A DNA stretch of 64,000 nucleotides, from the NCBI GenBank assembly GCA_025765595.1, contig JAIVFH010000074.1:62001-126000 (forward strand). The letters are read 5' to 3'. Positions 26,661 to 37,977 of the stretch are shown here, piece by piece. The notes beneath the pieces are model-generated. The model saw nothing but the letters and a program-made list of their open reading frames with translations. It was not told where the DNA came from and made no database searches. Each line of letters opens with the position of its first letter. The first letter of the stretch is position 1. This DNA comes from Obelidium mucronatum (Eukaryota; Chytridiomycota; Chytridiomycetes; Chytridiales; Chytriomycetaceae). The position numbers and the translations under genes are program-made.

Positions 26661-28603
26661 ATGTCAACGTTCTTGACATCAACGAGCGCGGATGCACGCG
26701 CATCGTTTGTGATTGAGAACGCAGAAGGAGCAAATACGAATACGAATGCAAATACGAATAGAGTCGCAGCAACACCGACGATACCAGACGCCATCCACGT
26801 TGATCTTGTAATTGACTCTAGTGTTCCGCTGGAGGGAGAGTTTAACGGGTGGGGCCGCGTGTCTGTGTTGGCAGTAGACAGCTTGCGCGACAAGGAGTAT
26901 CCGCCGAATGGCCAACTTGAAAAGAAGCAGACGCTCTCTGAGGCAGCGGCGACAGCGATTGCGGCCAACGACATTGCGGGCAGCGTGCTGTACACGCTCG
27001 GCGTGACGACGCTCGCAGCCGGAAGACTCGCGCCGGTGTCGCTGGTGCTCGTGGCGCTGACGCTCGCGTTCCCGTTCCTCGGCGTCGTCGAAGAAGTCGG
27101 ACGCCGCGTGCCGCTCAACGGCGGCATCTACTCGTGCGCGCTGCTCGCCGCCGACGCCGGCCGCAGCCTCGCGAGCGTCGCCGCGTGCTGCTCGCTGCTC
27201 GCCTACATGGCGTCCGCCGTCGTCGCCGCCGCGTCCGCCGCCGCCTACTGCGCCTTCGAGTTTGCGCTCGCGCCTTCTCTCGAATACTGGGCCGCCGTCG
27301 CGCTGCTCGCCGTGTTTGGCCTGCTGACGCTCGCGGGCGTCAAGGAGTCGTCCGCCGTGAGCGTCGCCATCCTGGCCCTGCATCTGCTGACTATCGTGCT
27401 GGTCGCCGTCGCTGCCGTCGTGCAGCTGGCAAAGTCGGGGACGGCGATTGCGTACGCAAACTTTGTCGAGTCGCATTCAGAGCGCGGTTGGGCGATGGAT
27501 CTCTTTCTGGGCTACTGTGTCGGCATGCTCGGTGTCACGGGCTTTGAAAAGTCGGCAAACTACATTGAAGAGCAGAAGCCGGGTATTTCTCTTTTTTGAT
27601 CTTGTCTTCTTGTTGGGTCATACCGCCGAAGGCGGTGATTTCTTTTTTTTTTTTTGGATCATACCGCCGAAGGCGGTGATTTCTTTTTTGTTATCACACC
27701 GCCGAAGGCGGTGATTTCTTTTTTTTTATCACACCGCCGAAGGCGGTGATTTCTTTTTTTTTTTTGATCATACCGCCGAAGGCGGTGATTGCTTTTTTTT
27801 TCTATCATACCGCCGAAGGCGGTGATTTCTTTTTTTTATCACACCGCCGAAGGCGGTGATTTCTTTTTTTTTTTTGATCATACCGCCGAAGGCGGTGATT
27901 TCTTTTTTTTTTTTGATCATACCGCCGAAGGCGGTGATTGCTTTTTTTTTCTATCATACCGCCGAAGGCGGTGATTTCTTTTTTTTATCACACCGCCGAA
28001 GGCGGTGATTTCTTTTTTTTTTTTTGATCAAACCGCCGAAGGCGGTGATTTCTTTTTTTTTTTTGATCATACCGCCGAAGGCGGTGATTGCTTTTTTTTT
28101 CTATCATACCGCCGAAGGCGGTGATTTCTTTTTTTTATCACACCGCCGAAGGCGGTGATTTCTTTTTTTTTTTTTGATCAAACCGCCGAAGGCGGTGATT
28201 TTGTATTCATACTTACATACATACTTACATACATACATACAATAACAGGTGTATACCCAAAAACATTGCGAAACATGTGCATCTTGAGCTTTGTTTGTAA
28301 TCCAGTCTTGTCTGTCTTGTCTCTTTGCATCTTGCCTCTCTCTGCAATCAAGGAAAATTCTGGTGTCGTCATTTCTCTCATGGCGGACGCTTCTTTTGGG
28401 AAATGGCTTCGTGTTTTGGTGGCTATTGATGCTATTATTGTCCTTTGTGGTGGTATTCTTACTGCTTTTATTGGTGTCGCTGGTTTGATGGAAAGAATGA
28501 CGAGGGATAATTTGCTTCCTTGGTTTCTTTTGATTGGGTTCAAGAGGAAGAAGTTTGTGTATGTGTTCATACCGCCGAAGGCGGTTTTTGTACCACCGAA
28601 GGT

Positions 28604-28641
<38 letters not shown>

Positions 28642-31600
28642 ACCGCCGAAGGCGGTGACATACTGCCGAAGGCAGTTCTACCGCCGTAGGCGGTTCATAC
28701 CACCGAAGCTGGTGTATTTCTTTTTTTCTTTGCACCGCCGAAGGCGGTGATATACTGCCGAAGGCAGTTCTACCGCCGTAGGCGGTTCATACCACCGAAG
28801 GTGGTGTATTTCGATATGTCATCAACCGCCGAAGGCGGTATATCCTTCTTCTTTCCTTCTACTTCGACACCGCCGAAGGCGGTACATCTCTTTTATTTCC
28901 TTCTAATGCGACACCGCCAAAGGCGGTACATTTCTTTTCTTTCCTTCTACTACGACACCGCCGAAGGCGGTATATCATTCCTCCTACTACGCCACCGCCA
29001 AAAGCGGTACCTCTCTTTTTTTTCCTTCGACTTCGACACCGCCGAAGGCGGTATATTCCTTTTTCTTGGCACCGCCGCAGGCGGTATATCTCTTCTTTTC
29101 CTTCTACTCCATCACCGCCTTCGGCGGTATATCTCTTTTCTTTCCTTCTACTCCAACACCGCCGAAGGCGGTATATCATTCCTCCTACTACGCCACCGCC
29201 AAAAGCGGTACCTCTCTTTTTTTTCCTTCGACTTCGACACCGCCGAAGGCGGTATATTCCTTTTTCTTTGTACGTTGACGCACCGCCGCAGGCGGTATAT
29301 CTCTTCTTTTCCTTCTACTCCATCACCGCCTTCGGCGGTATATCTCTTTTCTTTCCTTCTACTCCAACACCGCCGAAGGCGGTATATCATTCCTCCTACT
29401 ACGCCACCGCCAAAAGCGGTACCTCTCTTTTTTTTCCTTCGACTTCGACACCGCCGAAGGCGGTATATTCCTTTTTCTTTGTACGTTGACGCACCGCCGC
29501 AGGCGGTATATCTCTTCTTTTCCTTCAACTCCATCACCGCCTTCGGCGGTATATCTCTTTTCTTTCCTTCTACTCCAACACCGCCGAAGGCGGTATATCA
29601 TTCCTCCTACTACGCCACCGCCAAAAGCGGTACCTCTCTTTTTTTTCCTTCGACTTCGACACCGCCGAAGGCGGTATATTCCTTTTTCTTTGTACGTTGA
29701 CGCACCGCCGCAGGCGGTATATCTCTTCTTTTCCTTCTACTCCATCACCGCCTTCGGCGGTATATCTCTTTTCTTTCCTTCTACTCCAACACCGCCGAAG
29801 GCGGTATATCATTCCTTCTACTACGCCACCGCCAAAGGCGGTACCTCTCTTTTTTTTCCTTCGACTTCGACACCGCCGAAGGCGGTATATCTCTTTTCAG
29901 TCCTTCTACTTCGACACCGCCGAAGGCGGTATATTCCTTTTTCTTTGTACGTTGACACACCGCCGCAGGCGGTATATCTTTTTTTTTACTTCTACTGCGC
30001 CACCGCCGCAGGCGGTATACGCACCGCCGAAGGCGGTATATCCTTTTTTTGTTCCTTCTACCTTGACACCGCCTTCGGCGGTATATCATTCCTTCTACTG
30101 CGCCACCGCCGAAGGCGGTACATCTCTTTTTCTTTCCTTCTACTTCAACACCGCCGAAGGCGGTATATCTCTTCTTTTCCTTCTACTCCAACACCGCCGA
30201 AGGCGGTATATCCACCTTTTATTCCTTCAACTTCGACACCGCCGAAGGCGGTATATTCCTTTTTCTTTGTACGTTGACGCACCGCCGCAGGCGGTATATC
30301 TCTTCTTTTCCTTCTACTCCATCACCGCCTTCGGCGGTATATCTCTTTTCTTTCCTTCTACTCCAACACCGCCGAAGGCGGTATATCATTCCTCCTACTA
30401 CGCCACCGCCAAAAGCGGTACCTCTCTTTTTTTTCCTTCGACTTCGACACCGCCGAAGGCGGTATATTCCTTTTTCTTGGCACCGCCGCAGGCGGTATAT
30501 CTCTTCTTTTCCTTCTACTCCATCACCGCCTTCGGCGGTATATCTCTTTTCTTTCCTTCTACTCCAACACCGCCGAAGGCGGTATATCATTCCTCCTACT
30601 ACGCCACCGCCAAAAGCGGTACCTCTCTTTTTTTTCCTTCGACTTCGACACCGCCGAAGGCGGTATATTCCTTTTTCTTTGTACGTTGACGCACCGCCGC
30701 AGGCGGTATATCTCTTCTTTTCCTTCTACTCCATCACCGCCTTCGGCGGTATATCTCTTTTCTTTCCTTCTACTCCAACACCGCCGAAGGCGGTATATCA
30801 TTCCTTCTACTACGCCACCGCCAAAGGCGGTACCTCTCTTTTTTTTCCTTCGACTTCGACACCGCCGAAGGCGGTATATCTCTTTTCAGTCCTTCTACTT
30901 CGACACCGCCGAAGGCGGTATATTCCTTTTTCTTTGTACGTTGACACACCGCCGCAGGCGGTATATCTTTTTTTTTACTTCTACTGCGCCACCGCCGCAG
31001 GCGGTATACGCACCGCCGAAGGCGGTATATCCTTTTTTTGTTCCTTCTACCTTGACACCGCCTTCGGCGGTATATCATTCCTTCTACTGCGCCACCGCCG
31101 AAGGCGGTACATCTCTTTTTCTTTCCTTCTACTTCAACACCGCCGAAGGCGGTATATCTCTTCTTTTCCTTCTACTCCAACACCGCCGAAGGCGGTATAT
31201 CCACCTTTTATTCCTTCAACTTCGACACCGCCGAAGGCGGTATATCGTTTTCATTCCTTCTACTTCGACACCGCCTTCGGCGGTATATCTCTTTTCTTTC
31301 CTTCTAGTGCAACACCGCCTTCGGCGGTATATCCTTTTTCGTTCCTTCTACCTTGACACCGCCTTCGGCGGTATATCATTCCTTCTACTACGCCACCGCC
31401 TTCGGCGGTACATCTCTTTTCTTTCCTTCTCCATCGATTCACACCACTCAATGCAAAATCATTGAAGTACTCCATCCATTAACCACAAATCATTCAACAG
31501 ACAACAACAACCAAATCAACCAAATCAACCAAATCAATACATGAGCCGCCCTGCATCTTCAGCATCTACAATCCAATTCAATGATATCGAACTCACCCGA

Positions 31601-32862
31601 TTCCCCACCACCGACACCCAAAACGGCGACAACAACAACAACAACAACAACAGTAACGGAACAACAAACAAAGCACACTCTTCTTCAGGAACCCCACCCT
31701 TACTCCCCATCACATTCTTTTTCCTCTCAGTCCTCCTCTTTGTCACCTTCAACGGCGACCTCCACACCCTCTCCCTCGTCTTTGCAATGTCCTTCCTCAC
31801 AGTCCTCGGAATGTACGCTCTCTGCTGCATCATCCTCCGCGTGCGCATCGACCGTGAATCCAACACCACCGAAACAGCATTCGGATTCTCTCTCCTCGAA
31901 CAAGTAGTACCCCCCGAAGAACTCAAAAACGTGAGCGGCTCTGGAATCATCCTGGCCGCGGTCCTCGTGATCCTCACCATTGTCGGGAACGCAATCGACA
32001 GCCCCAAAATGTTGACCACGTTCCTGGCCTTCTTTTCAGGGTTCCTTGTAGTGATTACGTGTGTCTTGAATCGCGTGCAGATTGCGCGGGTGGGTGTGTT
32101 GTTGTTTTTCGGGAGTGATGCGGTTTGTAGTCGTGGGATTGGGCGGACTTTGAGTCGTGGGGTTGGGGAGCCGCCGATTGGGATGCCGCGGGAGTCTGGG
32201 TTTAGGGATAGGTTGTATCGGTGGGTTAAAGAGAGTCGAGAGAAGCCAGTGTAAGTTCCTTTTTTTTTCTTCTTTTTGATTTTGTTGTTGTTGTTTGTTG
32301 TTTGCCCCTTCTTTCTATGCTTACTTTTATACATTTCTCTTTAATTTGTAATAGTGCGTACTTTACCAATGGGGAAAGCTTGCACCATTTGAATCAAGCC
32401 ATTCTACATGTCTTGCACAGTGAACCAACGTCACGGTTGATTATTGTTCACTTGTTTTGAAGGACAAGAGCTTGCTTCCGAAAAGTTTGGAAGCCAATTG
32501 CAAGGTATCTATTTTAATAAGTTGTTTTTTGTGTTGTTAAATACACAGTTAAAAACGGGATACAAACAAAAAAAACAAAAAAAAAAGATACTGGATCGCG
32601 CGTATCCTGACTTGCGTTTGGATCTTGTCCTGGTACAATGTCGGTTCCATGAATCAGTCATACCTGTTATTGCAAAAAAGCTAGGTGTTCAAAAGGTTTG
32701 ACTCGCTTTGCTTTTCATGATAAGGAATCAACATTTTTGACTCTTTTTTTTTTTTTTCTTTCAACTTGTTTCAAGAACCTTTGTCTTGTCTCGCGGCCGT
32801 GGAAAAATACAAAACGTTTGGGAGATATCACAGCAGCTCGTGTTGTTTTGTTGCGGCGATGA
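26661..32862 (+). CDS. amino-acid permease (APC superfamily) with giant repeat-filled introns
   Basis: Exons: 26661-27582, 28249-about 28558, about 31541-32250, 32355-32504, 32588-32695 and 32776-32862. The protein has an Asn/Thr-rich N terminus, then APC-type helices: AATAIAANDIAGSVLYTLGV, FPFLGVVEEVGRRVPLNGGIY, GVTGFEKSANYIEEQKPG joined across intron 1 to VYPKTLRNM, and GVAGLMERMTRDNLLPWFLL. Exon 3 carries FFFLSVLLFVTFNGDLHTLSL and SFLTVLGMYALC; the last exons hold a soluble tail (YFTNGESLHHLNQAILHV, ILDRAYPDLRLDL). The 666-nt intron 1 and the nearly 3-kb intron 2 consist almost wholly of palindromic repeats. The junction of exons 2 and 3 is uncertain; a polar Asn-rich loop begins exon 3. 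Two one-base extensions of T runs (32455-32458, 32486-32488) break the frame in exon 4. Linking both halves into one gene is my inference from topology. Confidence 0.78.
27620..28197 (+). repeat. 16 palindromic hairpin repeats inside permease intron 1
   Basis: Sixteen copies of ACCGCCGAAGGCGGT, a 6-bp inverted repeat around GAA, spaced 34-40 bp apart. The spacers are T-rich (GATTTC followed by a T run, then ATCAT or ATCAC). A higher-order pattern of three or four units repeats, as seen in the recurring GATTGCTTTTTTTTTCTATC spacer at about 27787, 27937 and 28087. The intron donor (27583) lies before the array and the acceptor (28248) after it. Confidence 0.95.
28567..31413 (+). repeat. large palindromic hairpin array inside permease intron 2
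   Basis: Roughly 75 copies of ACCGCCGAAGGCGGT and close variants (centres GAA, TTC, GCA, AAA and GTA). Many variants keep the pairing by matching changes in both arms, for example ACTGCCGAAGGCAGT and ACCACCGAAGGTGGT. Spacers are 20-30 bp, pyrimidine-rich, mostly TATATCTCTTTTCTTTCCTTCTACTNC. The length and lack of stops create long open frames on both strands that are not genes. Confidence 0.95.
29697..31262 (+). repeat. nested 211-bp and 989-bp duplications within the hairpin array
   Basis: A 211-bp block containing five hairpins, starting at the TACGTTGACGCACCGCCGCAGG junction, is repeated in tandem (starts near 29275, 29486 and 29697). A larger segment from about 29697 to 30273 is repeated nearly identically at about 30686 to 31262 (offset 989 bp). 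This shows growth of the array by unequal exchange or slippage after the hairpins were in place. Confidence 0.85.
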
Positions 32863-33004
32863 GGGAGGAAATTTCCGAAAACATTGCATATTTGCACATC
32901 TTATATATATTAGAACTTGAAAACAAAAAATATATACTCAGTGTTTATCCTTTTTTTAAAAAAAAACAATCTTCGATAAAAATCAGTACTTGGTTTTTTT
33001 TTTT

Positions 33005-33652
33005 GTGACCTAACCTCAAAAACTTTTATTGCTAAAATTTAAAATGATACCAACTAATTGGTGCAAGATGGACATCTTCAGATTCCAGTTTCAGAACTGT
33101 ACTTGACTCTTCAACGTCACAATTTGACTCCGAGTCAGGCAACCCATTCCAATAAAGAACATGACCTATTCTTGCGCAACTTCTAACTCCTTTCAATACT
33201 ACACAGGCAATTGCTACACATGTTAAAGACATTCGTAGTTGGTCTTTGTTCTTTGCAAGGTCTTAAATAAAGATTTTTAGCAAGAGCCAGTAATTAATTG
33301 ACTTTCTTACCTGAAGTCTTTATCTCTCCCATAATTATCGACAACTGCCGACGGAGGGCTTGAACTCAGGATAGATACTTTTCCTCTGCAGTCTATTTCA
33401 AGCTCAGATAACAGCGTATTTTCCGATGCAGCAGCCTAAACAAGCATTATCAGATAGAAGCCAAAAAAAAATCAACAAATCTCAAAAAAATACCAAAGAA
33501 AGCAAAAGCGGGAGACCCAATCCAGAGCATCTCCCAAGGAGCGTCTCTTACACTTTTCCCTCTGGGTGTATATTCACAATGTCTTCGCTGCATCTGTCAT
33601 ACAGCTCACCATGTTCGTCAGTTAGCAAGCAGACCACTTCTCAAGACATTTG
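33005..33652 (-). pseudogene. truncated Crinkler-like gene copy
   Basis: On the minus strand this is a clear copy of the Crinkler-like gene at 37978-39564. The last two exons are well preserved (about 33005-33440). They are joined directly to a fragment of exon 4 and then to the first about 33 codons of exon 1, so roughly 1 kb of the middle has been deleted. The start region reads ATG TCT TGA, a stop at codon 3. The copy should not make a functional protein. Confidence 0.8.
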
Positions 33653-34284
33653 AACAAGGTATCTGTTGAAGGCTCCACCTCAATCTTATCAATTTATCTT
33701 TCCTAAATCCGCTGATGGAGGCCTCTTTGAAAACAACCAACAGCAAACTATACATTGACGCGCTGTCGACAGGGCTTGTACGGAACATCATGTACAATAC
33801 AGCATATTTCCTAGAATTGCTGCCGATTTCAATGGTTTGGTGGTGTAAACACACGACTTGTTGATGGGCAGCTGGCACCCTTGATCACTGCCTGGTGGCA
33901 AGTATTGCGAACTGGAATGGCCAGAGTTTGTGCAACAATGGAAGCAATAATATATCATGCAAAAAACAAATGGAATAACAACAGAAATAAACTGAAGGTT
34001 AAACTATACATAATACTCGGTTTAACTGTGGGGTTGTTCTGCTTTATTTCATAAAACACAAGTAACGTTTTACGGAATTCTGAGAGCATCCAATGCATGT
34101 TGGAATCTGTAGGTTTTTAACTGGCAGCTTGTTTTTCTTTTGATAACTCAGTTTGAACCACAGCTCAAACTGCAGTTTGGGAGTTGTCAGCGGTTCCAAA
34201 CCGTGACTTCACTTTTGTTAGCAGTTTGAACCGAAACTGAAACAAAACAAGCTGGGAAAGGGCGTAAGTGGGATCACTACCCCA
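33653..34284. other. decayed intergenic sequence
   Basis: No gene was recognised. The first about 150 bp show weak similarity to the sequence just upstream of the intact Crinkler gene and to the 3' end of calnexin (the CCTTCTTTGAAAACAACC stretch), suggesting the duplicated segment once extended further. Confidence 0.4.
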
Positions 34285-35057
34285 ATGGAGACTAGCATTG
34301 ATTATGCTATTCAAAGAGACAACAAACAATCATTGGATGCGTCAAAGCATGACTACAATTCGCTAATTGGTAGTATCATGTATCCTTGCATTGTAAGTCA
34401 ATTAGACATGTTGTTAAGTGTAAGCTTGTGGGAACGTGCGCTCTCGAAGCCAACTCTGTGTCATTGGAAGGGTGCTAAACATATTCTGAAATATGTGAAG
34501 CATACTTACGACTTGGGCATAATCCCTTTCCAAAGCAGATCCATTTTGTTGGATTGACGGACGCTGTCTGAGTTGGACAGTGCAAGTGGGAAAGCTCAAA
34601 CCTGTTGGATTTTCAAGTTCATTGGAAAATCTCCGGTGTCGTGGAGGTCTTGTAAGCAAGGACTTGTTACTGTGGATTAAACTGCAGCCAAACATGTTGC
34701 TTTCTATCAAGGATCTCTAGAAGTTCCTTACCTGTTGGACTTGTGCAAAGATTTGAATATCAATGTGACAACTCCCTTGACTATGTTCAGTGATAATACA
34801 GCTTTTGTTGAGCAAGTGCTTGAGAACAAAAGAACTGAAGCTAGCAAGTGGATGAAACAAAGGTATTGGAAGGTGCGGGAATTCTATGAAGAAGGAGTGA
34901 TTGATTATAATCACATTCCCGGCCCTTTGAACAATTCTGATATTGGAACCAAGCCGTTGGTCTGCCAAATCTTTGTCGGTCATCAAAGACGTACTGGTAT
35001 GACATATTTACGTGTTCTCCAAGGAGAAGCGACTGCGAAACAGTTAGATGGTTGTTG
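34285..35057 (+). pseudogene. relic of a second, diverged copia element (RT end and RNase H)
   Basis: The first segment encodes the end of a copia reverse transcriptase (YNSLIGSIMYP ... HWKGAKHILKYVKHTYDLGI). A second segment in another frame (34735-35058) carries the end of RNase H (MFSDNTAFVEQ, REFYEEGVIDYNHIPG, NSDIGTKPL). Stops and frame changes separate them (for example near 34556 and 34680). A purine tract (GGGGGGAG, about 35080) follows, as expected before a 3' LTR, but no matching LTR pair was found. It is not the same family as the element at 10-4146. Confidence 0.82.
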
Positions 35058-36829
35058 ACCATAGTTTGCTCGGATGTTGTATGGGGGGAGTCTATCTAGA
35101 CAGGCAGATTTAAGTAAAGTCTATTTAATAAAGTCTGGTTTATTGTTCAGAACTGGGTGAGTGTTGTAGGCGTGCAGAGCATGGCCTTAGAGCTCCAGGA
35201 AACTCCCCCGTGTTTCAGAGTTCTGAAGGCATAAATAGGAGGAAATGTCCTTCACCGAAAAAGGGAAAAACATGTGGAGAAAAGTGCACGAGCTCGATAC
35301 TTCCCCCTTGTCACTTCTGCGGAAGTAAGCCAGTGCGCGAGCGACGTCCGCCGCCCCTTCCCCTGAGAGTCATAAGCTGCCTCTTAGCCATACAACATCT
35401 GGTGGCTGTGATTGACCGGTGCTGTATCACCTACCGATTATGATAATGCAGCTAGATTCCATAACCGAGAATTACCATTTTCCAATTTGGGCATAAATGG
35501 GTGAGTGGCGGAACCAACGGCATGGCCCGCAAGCCCACAAACCACCCTCCAAGGGTTTTATTGAGTGAGAGGAACAAAGTAGGTTAAACAATTCAAACAG
35601 ATATTGAGCAAATGATTTTAGACGGTAGGTTGGGAGAAGGGCAGGTGTTGATTTTGCGAAAATTGCGTTAGCGCCAGCATTGGGCCATTAACAACCACCC
35701 TTACCTGATGGCAACAATGATTAGGTGAGTTGTCGGCAACAGTAAGGGACCCGTCAAAGCGCTGCTGCGTATTTATGCAATGTTGCGCAGGTTAGCGGTG
35801 GTTGTTGCTGCAAGCTGAGCTGCGAGACACACCTGTTGATTTTGCAAAAAGCGCAATGTTCCAAATCAACAGGCACAGGTAAAACATGCGTGATTTTCCA
35901 AATCAACAGGCACAGGTCAAACATGGAGGTCACGTGTGGCTATCAAGCAGAGAACGGAGGGCCGGAAGAGGACAGAACAAGGGCACGGTGGAGAAACGCG
36001 ATGTTCTCTCGGGACTCTAACCCACCTTTAGTGCAGGCACCGAAACTATGAAATACTCACTCAAAAACCACTCAAACAAAACAACATTGTCACACAATGC
36101 TTCAGAATCATACTCACCTAAACAAATTTTGGGAACGATCCTATAAACCATTACAGTTTTGGCTCCACAAAGCCTTTTCCATTCACGGCAGTTCTTTCTA
36201 GCTGCTAGTGGAATCAAATTTGGGGTGTTTGAAGAATGGCTTTGCGACAGTGACTTGAAAGGCTAAAAGGTTCAATGATTCTGAATCCCAAATGAAAAAG
36301 TCAAAGCACGGATACTTTTCATGATTCGGAATAAATAGCAGCTGAGTATTTTCGATTGAAATTTACAGAGGCCAGGACACTTGCTTCCTGCAAAATGAAT
36401 AATGTCGGCCAAGTGGATGGATTTGTGTTGAGGAGTCTCAGTTGGTAACAAGTCCTTAGAGCACCATTACGTGAAACTTTTGGAGACTTCCATTGTAGTC
36501 AGCAGGTATTTTTTTGCGGCTTGATCTTTAATGCCTTGAGAATAGTCTCCCTCCAAAACAAATTCAGTAACTGTGCCAAGATATGTCAAAAGCCTTTGAC
36601 CATGGTAGCCACTTGATGAATGGCGAGCAACCGGACTCATTGCAACAATCAGCAAATTAAATTCCTCAGTATTATTCTCTTTTTGTTGGGGTTGCGAATA
36701 ATATTGAGAAGTTCACGGTCCATTCTGACCAAAAAAGCAGGCCCATCAAGTCCAAGAATCATGTGAGAAATGCATCTTCTTCAAGATGGCTTATACTGTG
36801 GGTGGTGGAAAGTTTGCGGCAAAACTTGC
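35058..36829. other. gene-poor decayed region
   Basis: About 1.8 kb without a supportable gene. It starts with what may be the LTR of the dead copia element. A short direct repeat (CCAAATCAACAGGCACAGGT) occurs at about 35861 and 35900. From about 36000 the minus strand may continue the Crinkler NTPase relic, but too degraded to model. Confidence 0.4.
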
Positions 36830-37560
36830 TGTGAGCTGCTCGCATCTCAACAGTTCAATTTTTCGATATTCAACTGTCTTATCAGCAAGTGATTGAGAGA
36901 ACATTGATGATGTTGAACGGGAATTCTTTCACACGATTGAGGGATTAAACAATCCATTATGCTGATCGAATATAATAATCCAATGCAAGCTCATGGTCTG
37001 CAGCTGGTGTACAAGTGCCTGGATCAACTCCTTCATCAGGGTTTTCCTCCTTTTGGCTTTGAACCACAGCACAGCACCACTTGGTCAGAGTCTTCCCTGG
37101 CAATTTCTCCATTAGTCAAAGAATGTCATCACTAGCTTGCTGTAGAAAGTACTGTAATTTGTCAGGTACTCCAATGCTGACAGTCATTGATGTAAGTCCT
37201 CAATACGTTGACCGAAGAACTTGAAGTTCGGCAGTCAATATGTATAGGAGGTAGCTCTTTCCAAGCCCCACTGGCCCACTTAAATTACATCATTAAAACA
37301 GTTGGCCAAACAGCAAAAGAAGACTTACCACAAAAACATGCCTGAATACTGTTTGACATTTAACAGCAACAGGGCCTCCTTCAGCAAATGATACGACGTT
37401 TTTAAAACCACAAAGACAGAGTCACCGCCTGCTACTGAGAATCGATAGCTCAACTGATGGGGCGAGACACTGGGAGAAACAAGAATGTCAATTCCGGGTC
37501 ATCCAGAACAGTGCAACTTTTTGATTTATATTGATTCTCGAGCGGCAAGTTGAAACTTGT
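36830..37560 (-). pseudogene. relic of a Crinkler-type P-loop NTPase gene
   Basis: On the minus strand, short conserved pieces occur in the right order in shifting frames: SVFVVLKTSYHLLKEALLLL, an intron, then the Walker A segment CGPVGLGKSYLLYIL (about 37290-37245), RTYINDCQHWST in another frame, then LHWIIIFDQHNGLFNP, a Walker B-like IFDQHN, and VEYRKIELLRCEQLTASFA. This is the order seen in the NTPase type of Crinkler proteins. In-frame stops (for example at 37210 and after NPSIV) and frame shifts show it is dead. Confidence 0.7.
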
Positions 37561-37977
37561 TTGCTGTGACTGCCTTTTTGGTCAAAAATGAGTCTGTGTA
37601 CTGGATCCAGCATATTGACTACCGGAAAAATTGTTAGCACATTTGTGAGAACAGTGTGTACTTTTGCGCAAATTCTTGAAGATGTTCAGGAGATTTTGTC
37701 TCAGTTTTCACTCTTCCATTTGGTTTCAGGAACGTCAATCCAGTAATTGATACAGCCTAGATCTTGGGAGGATATAGCATTGAAATCTTGCTCTTTCAAG
37801 TAAAATTAACGTGTGCAGTAACAATGTGATGATGAGGGTTGTTCACCTTGTGAATAAAACTTTAAATCCATATATATATAATTTTTCTTCCAAAACGCAC
37901 ATTTCTTCGGGAGTCTTAACTTTTGGGGAAACGGCTTGAAGTAACTTTAACACTTTGCAGGCTCAAAAGCTTTATTG

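Noticed and set aside
27134..27547. Open frame encoding an Arg-rich protein overlapping permease exon 1
   Set aside because: It is an out-of-frame reading of very GC-rich permease coding sequence. The permease frame carries the transport helices.
26161..31413. Regularly spaced palindromes resembling a CRISPR array
   Set aside because: The spacers are low-complexity T- or pyrimidine-rich repeats rather than unique sequences, the DNA is a eukaryotic nuclear genome with introns, and there are no cas genes.
28747..31465. Several long open frames (up to 360 codons) on both strands in the hairpin array
   Set aside because: The repeat unit and its spacers happen to lack stops, giving reiterated peptides such as RRRRYI, PPKAVY and TAEGGI. 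They are translated repeat, not genes.
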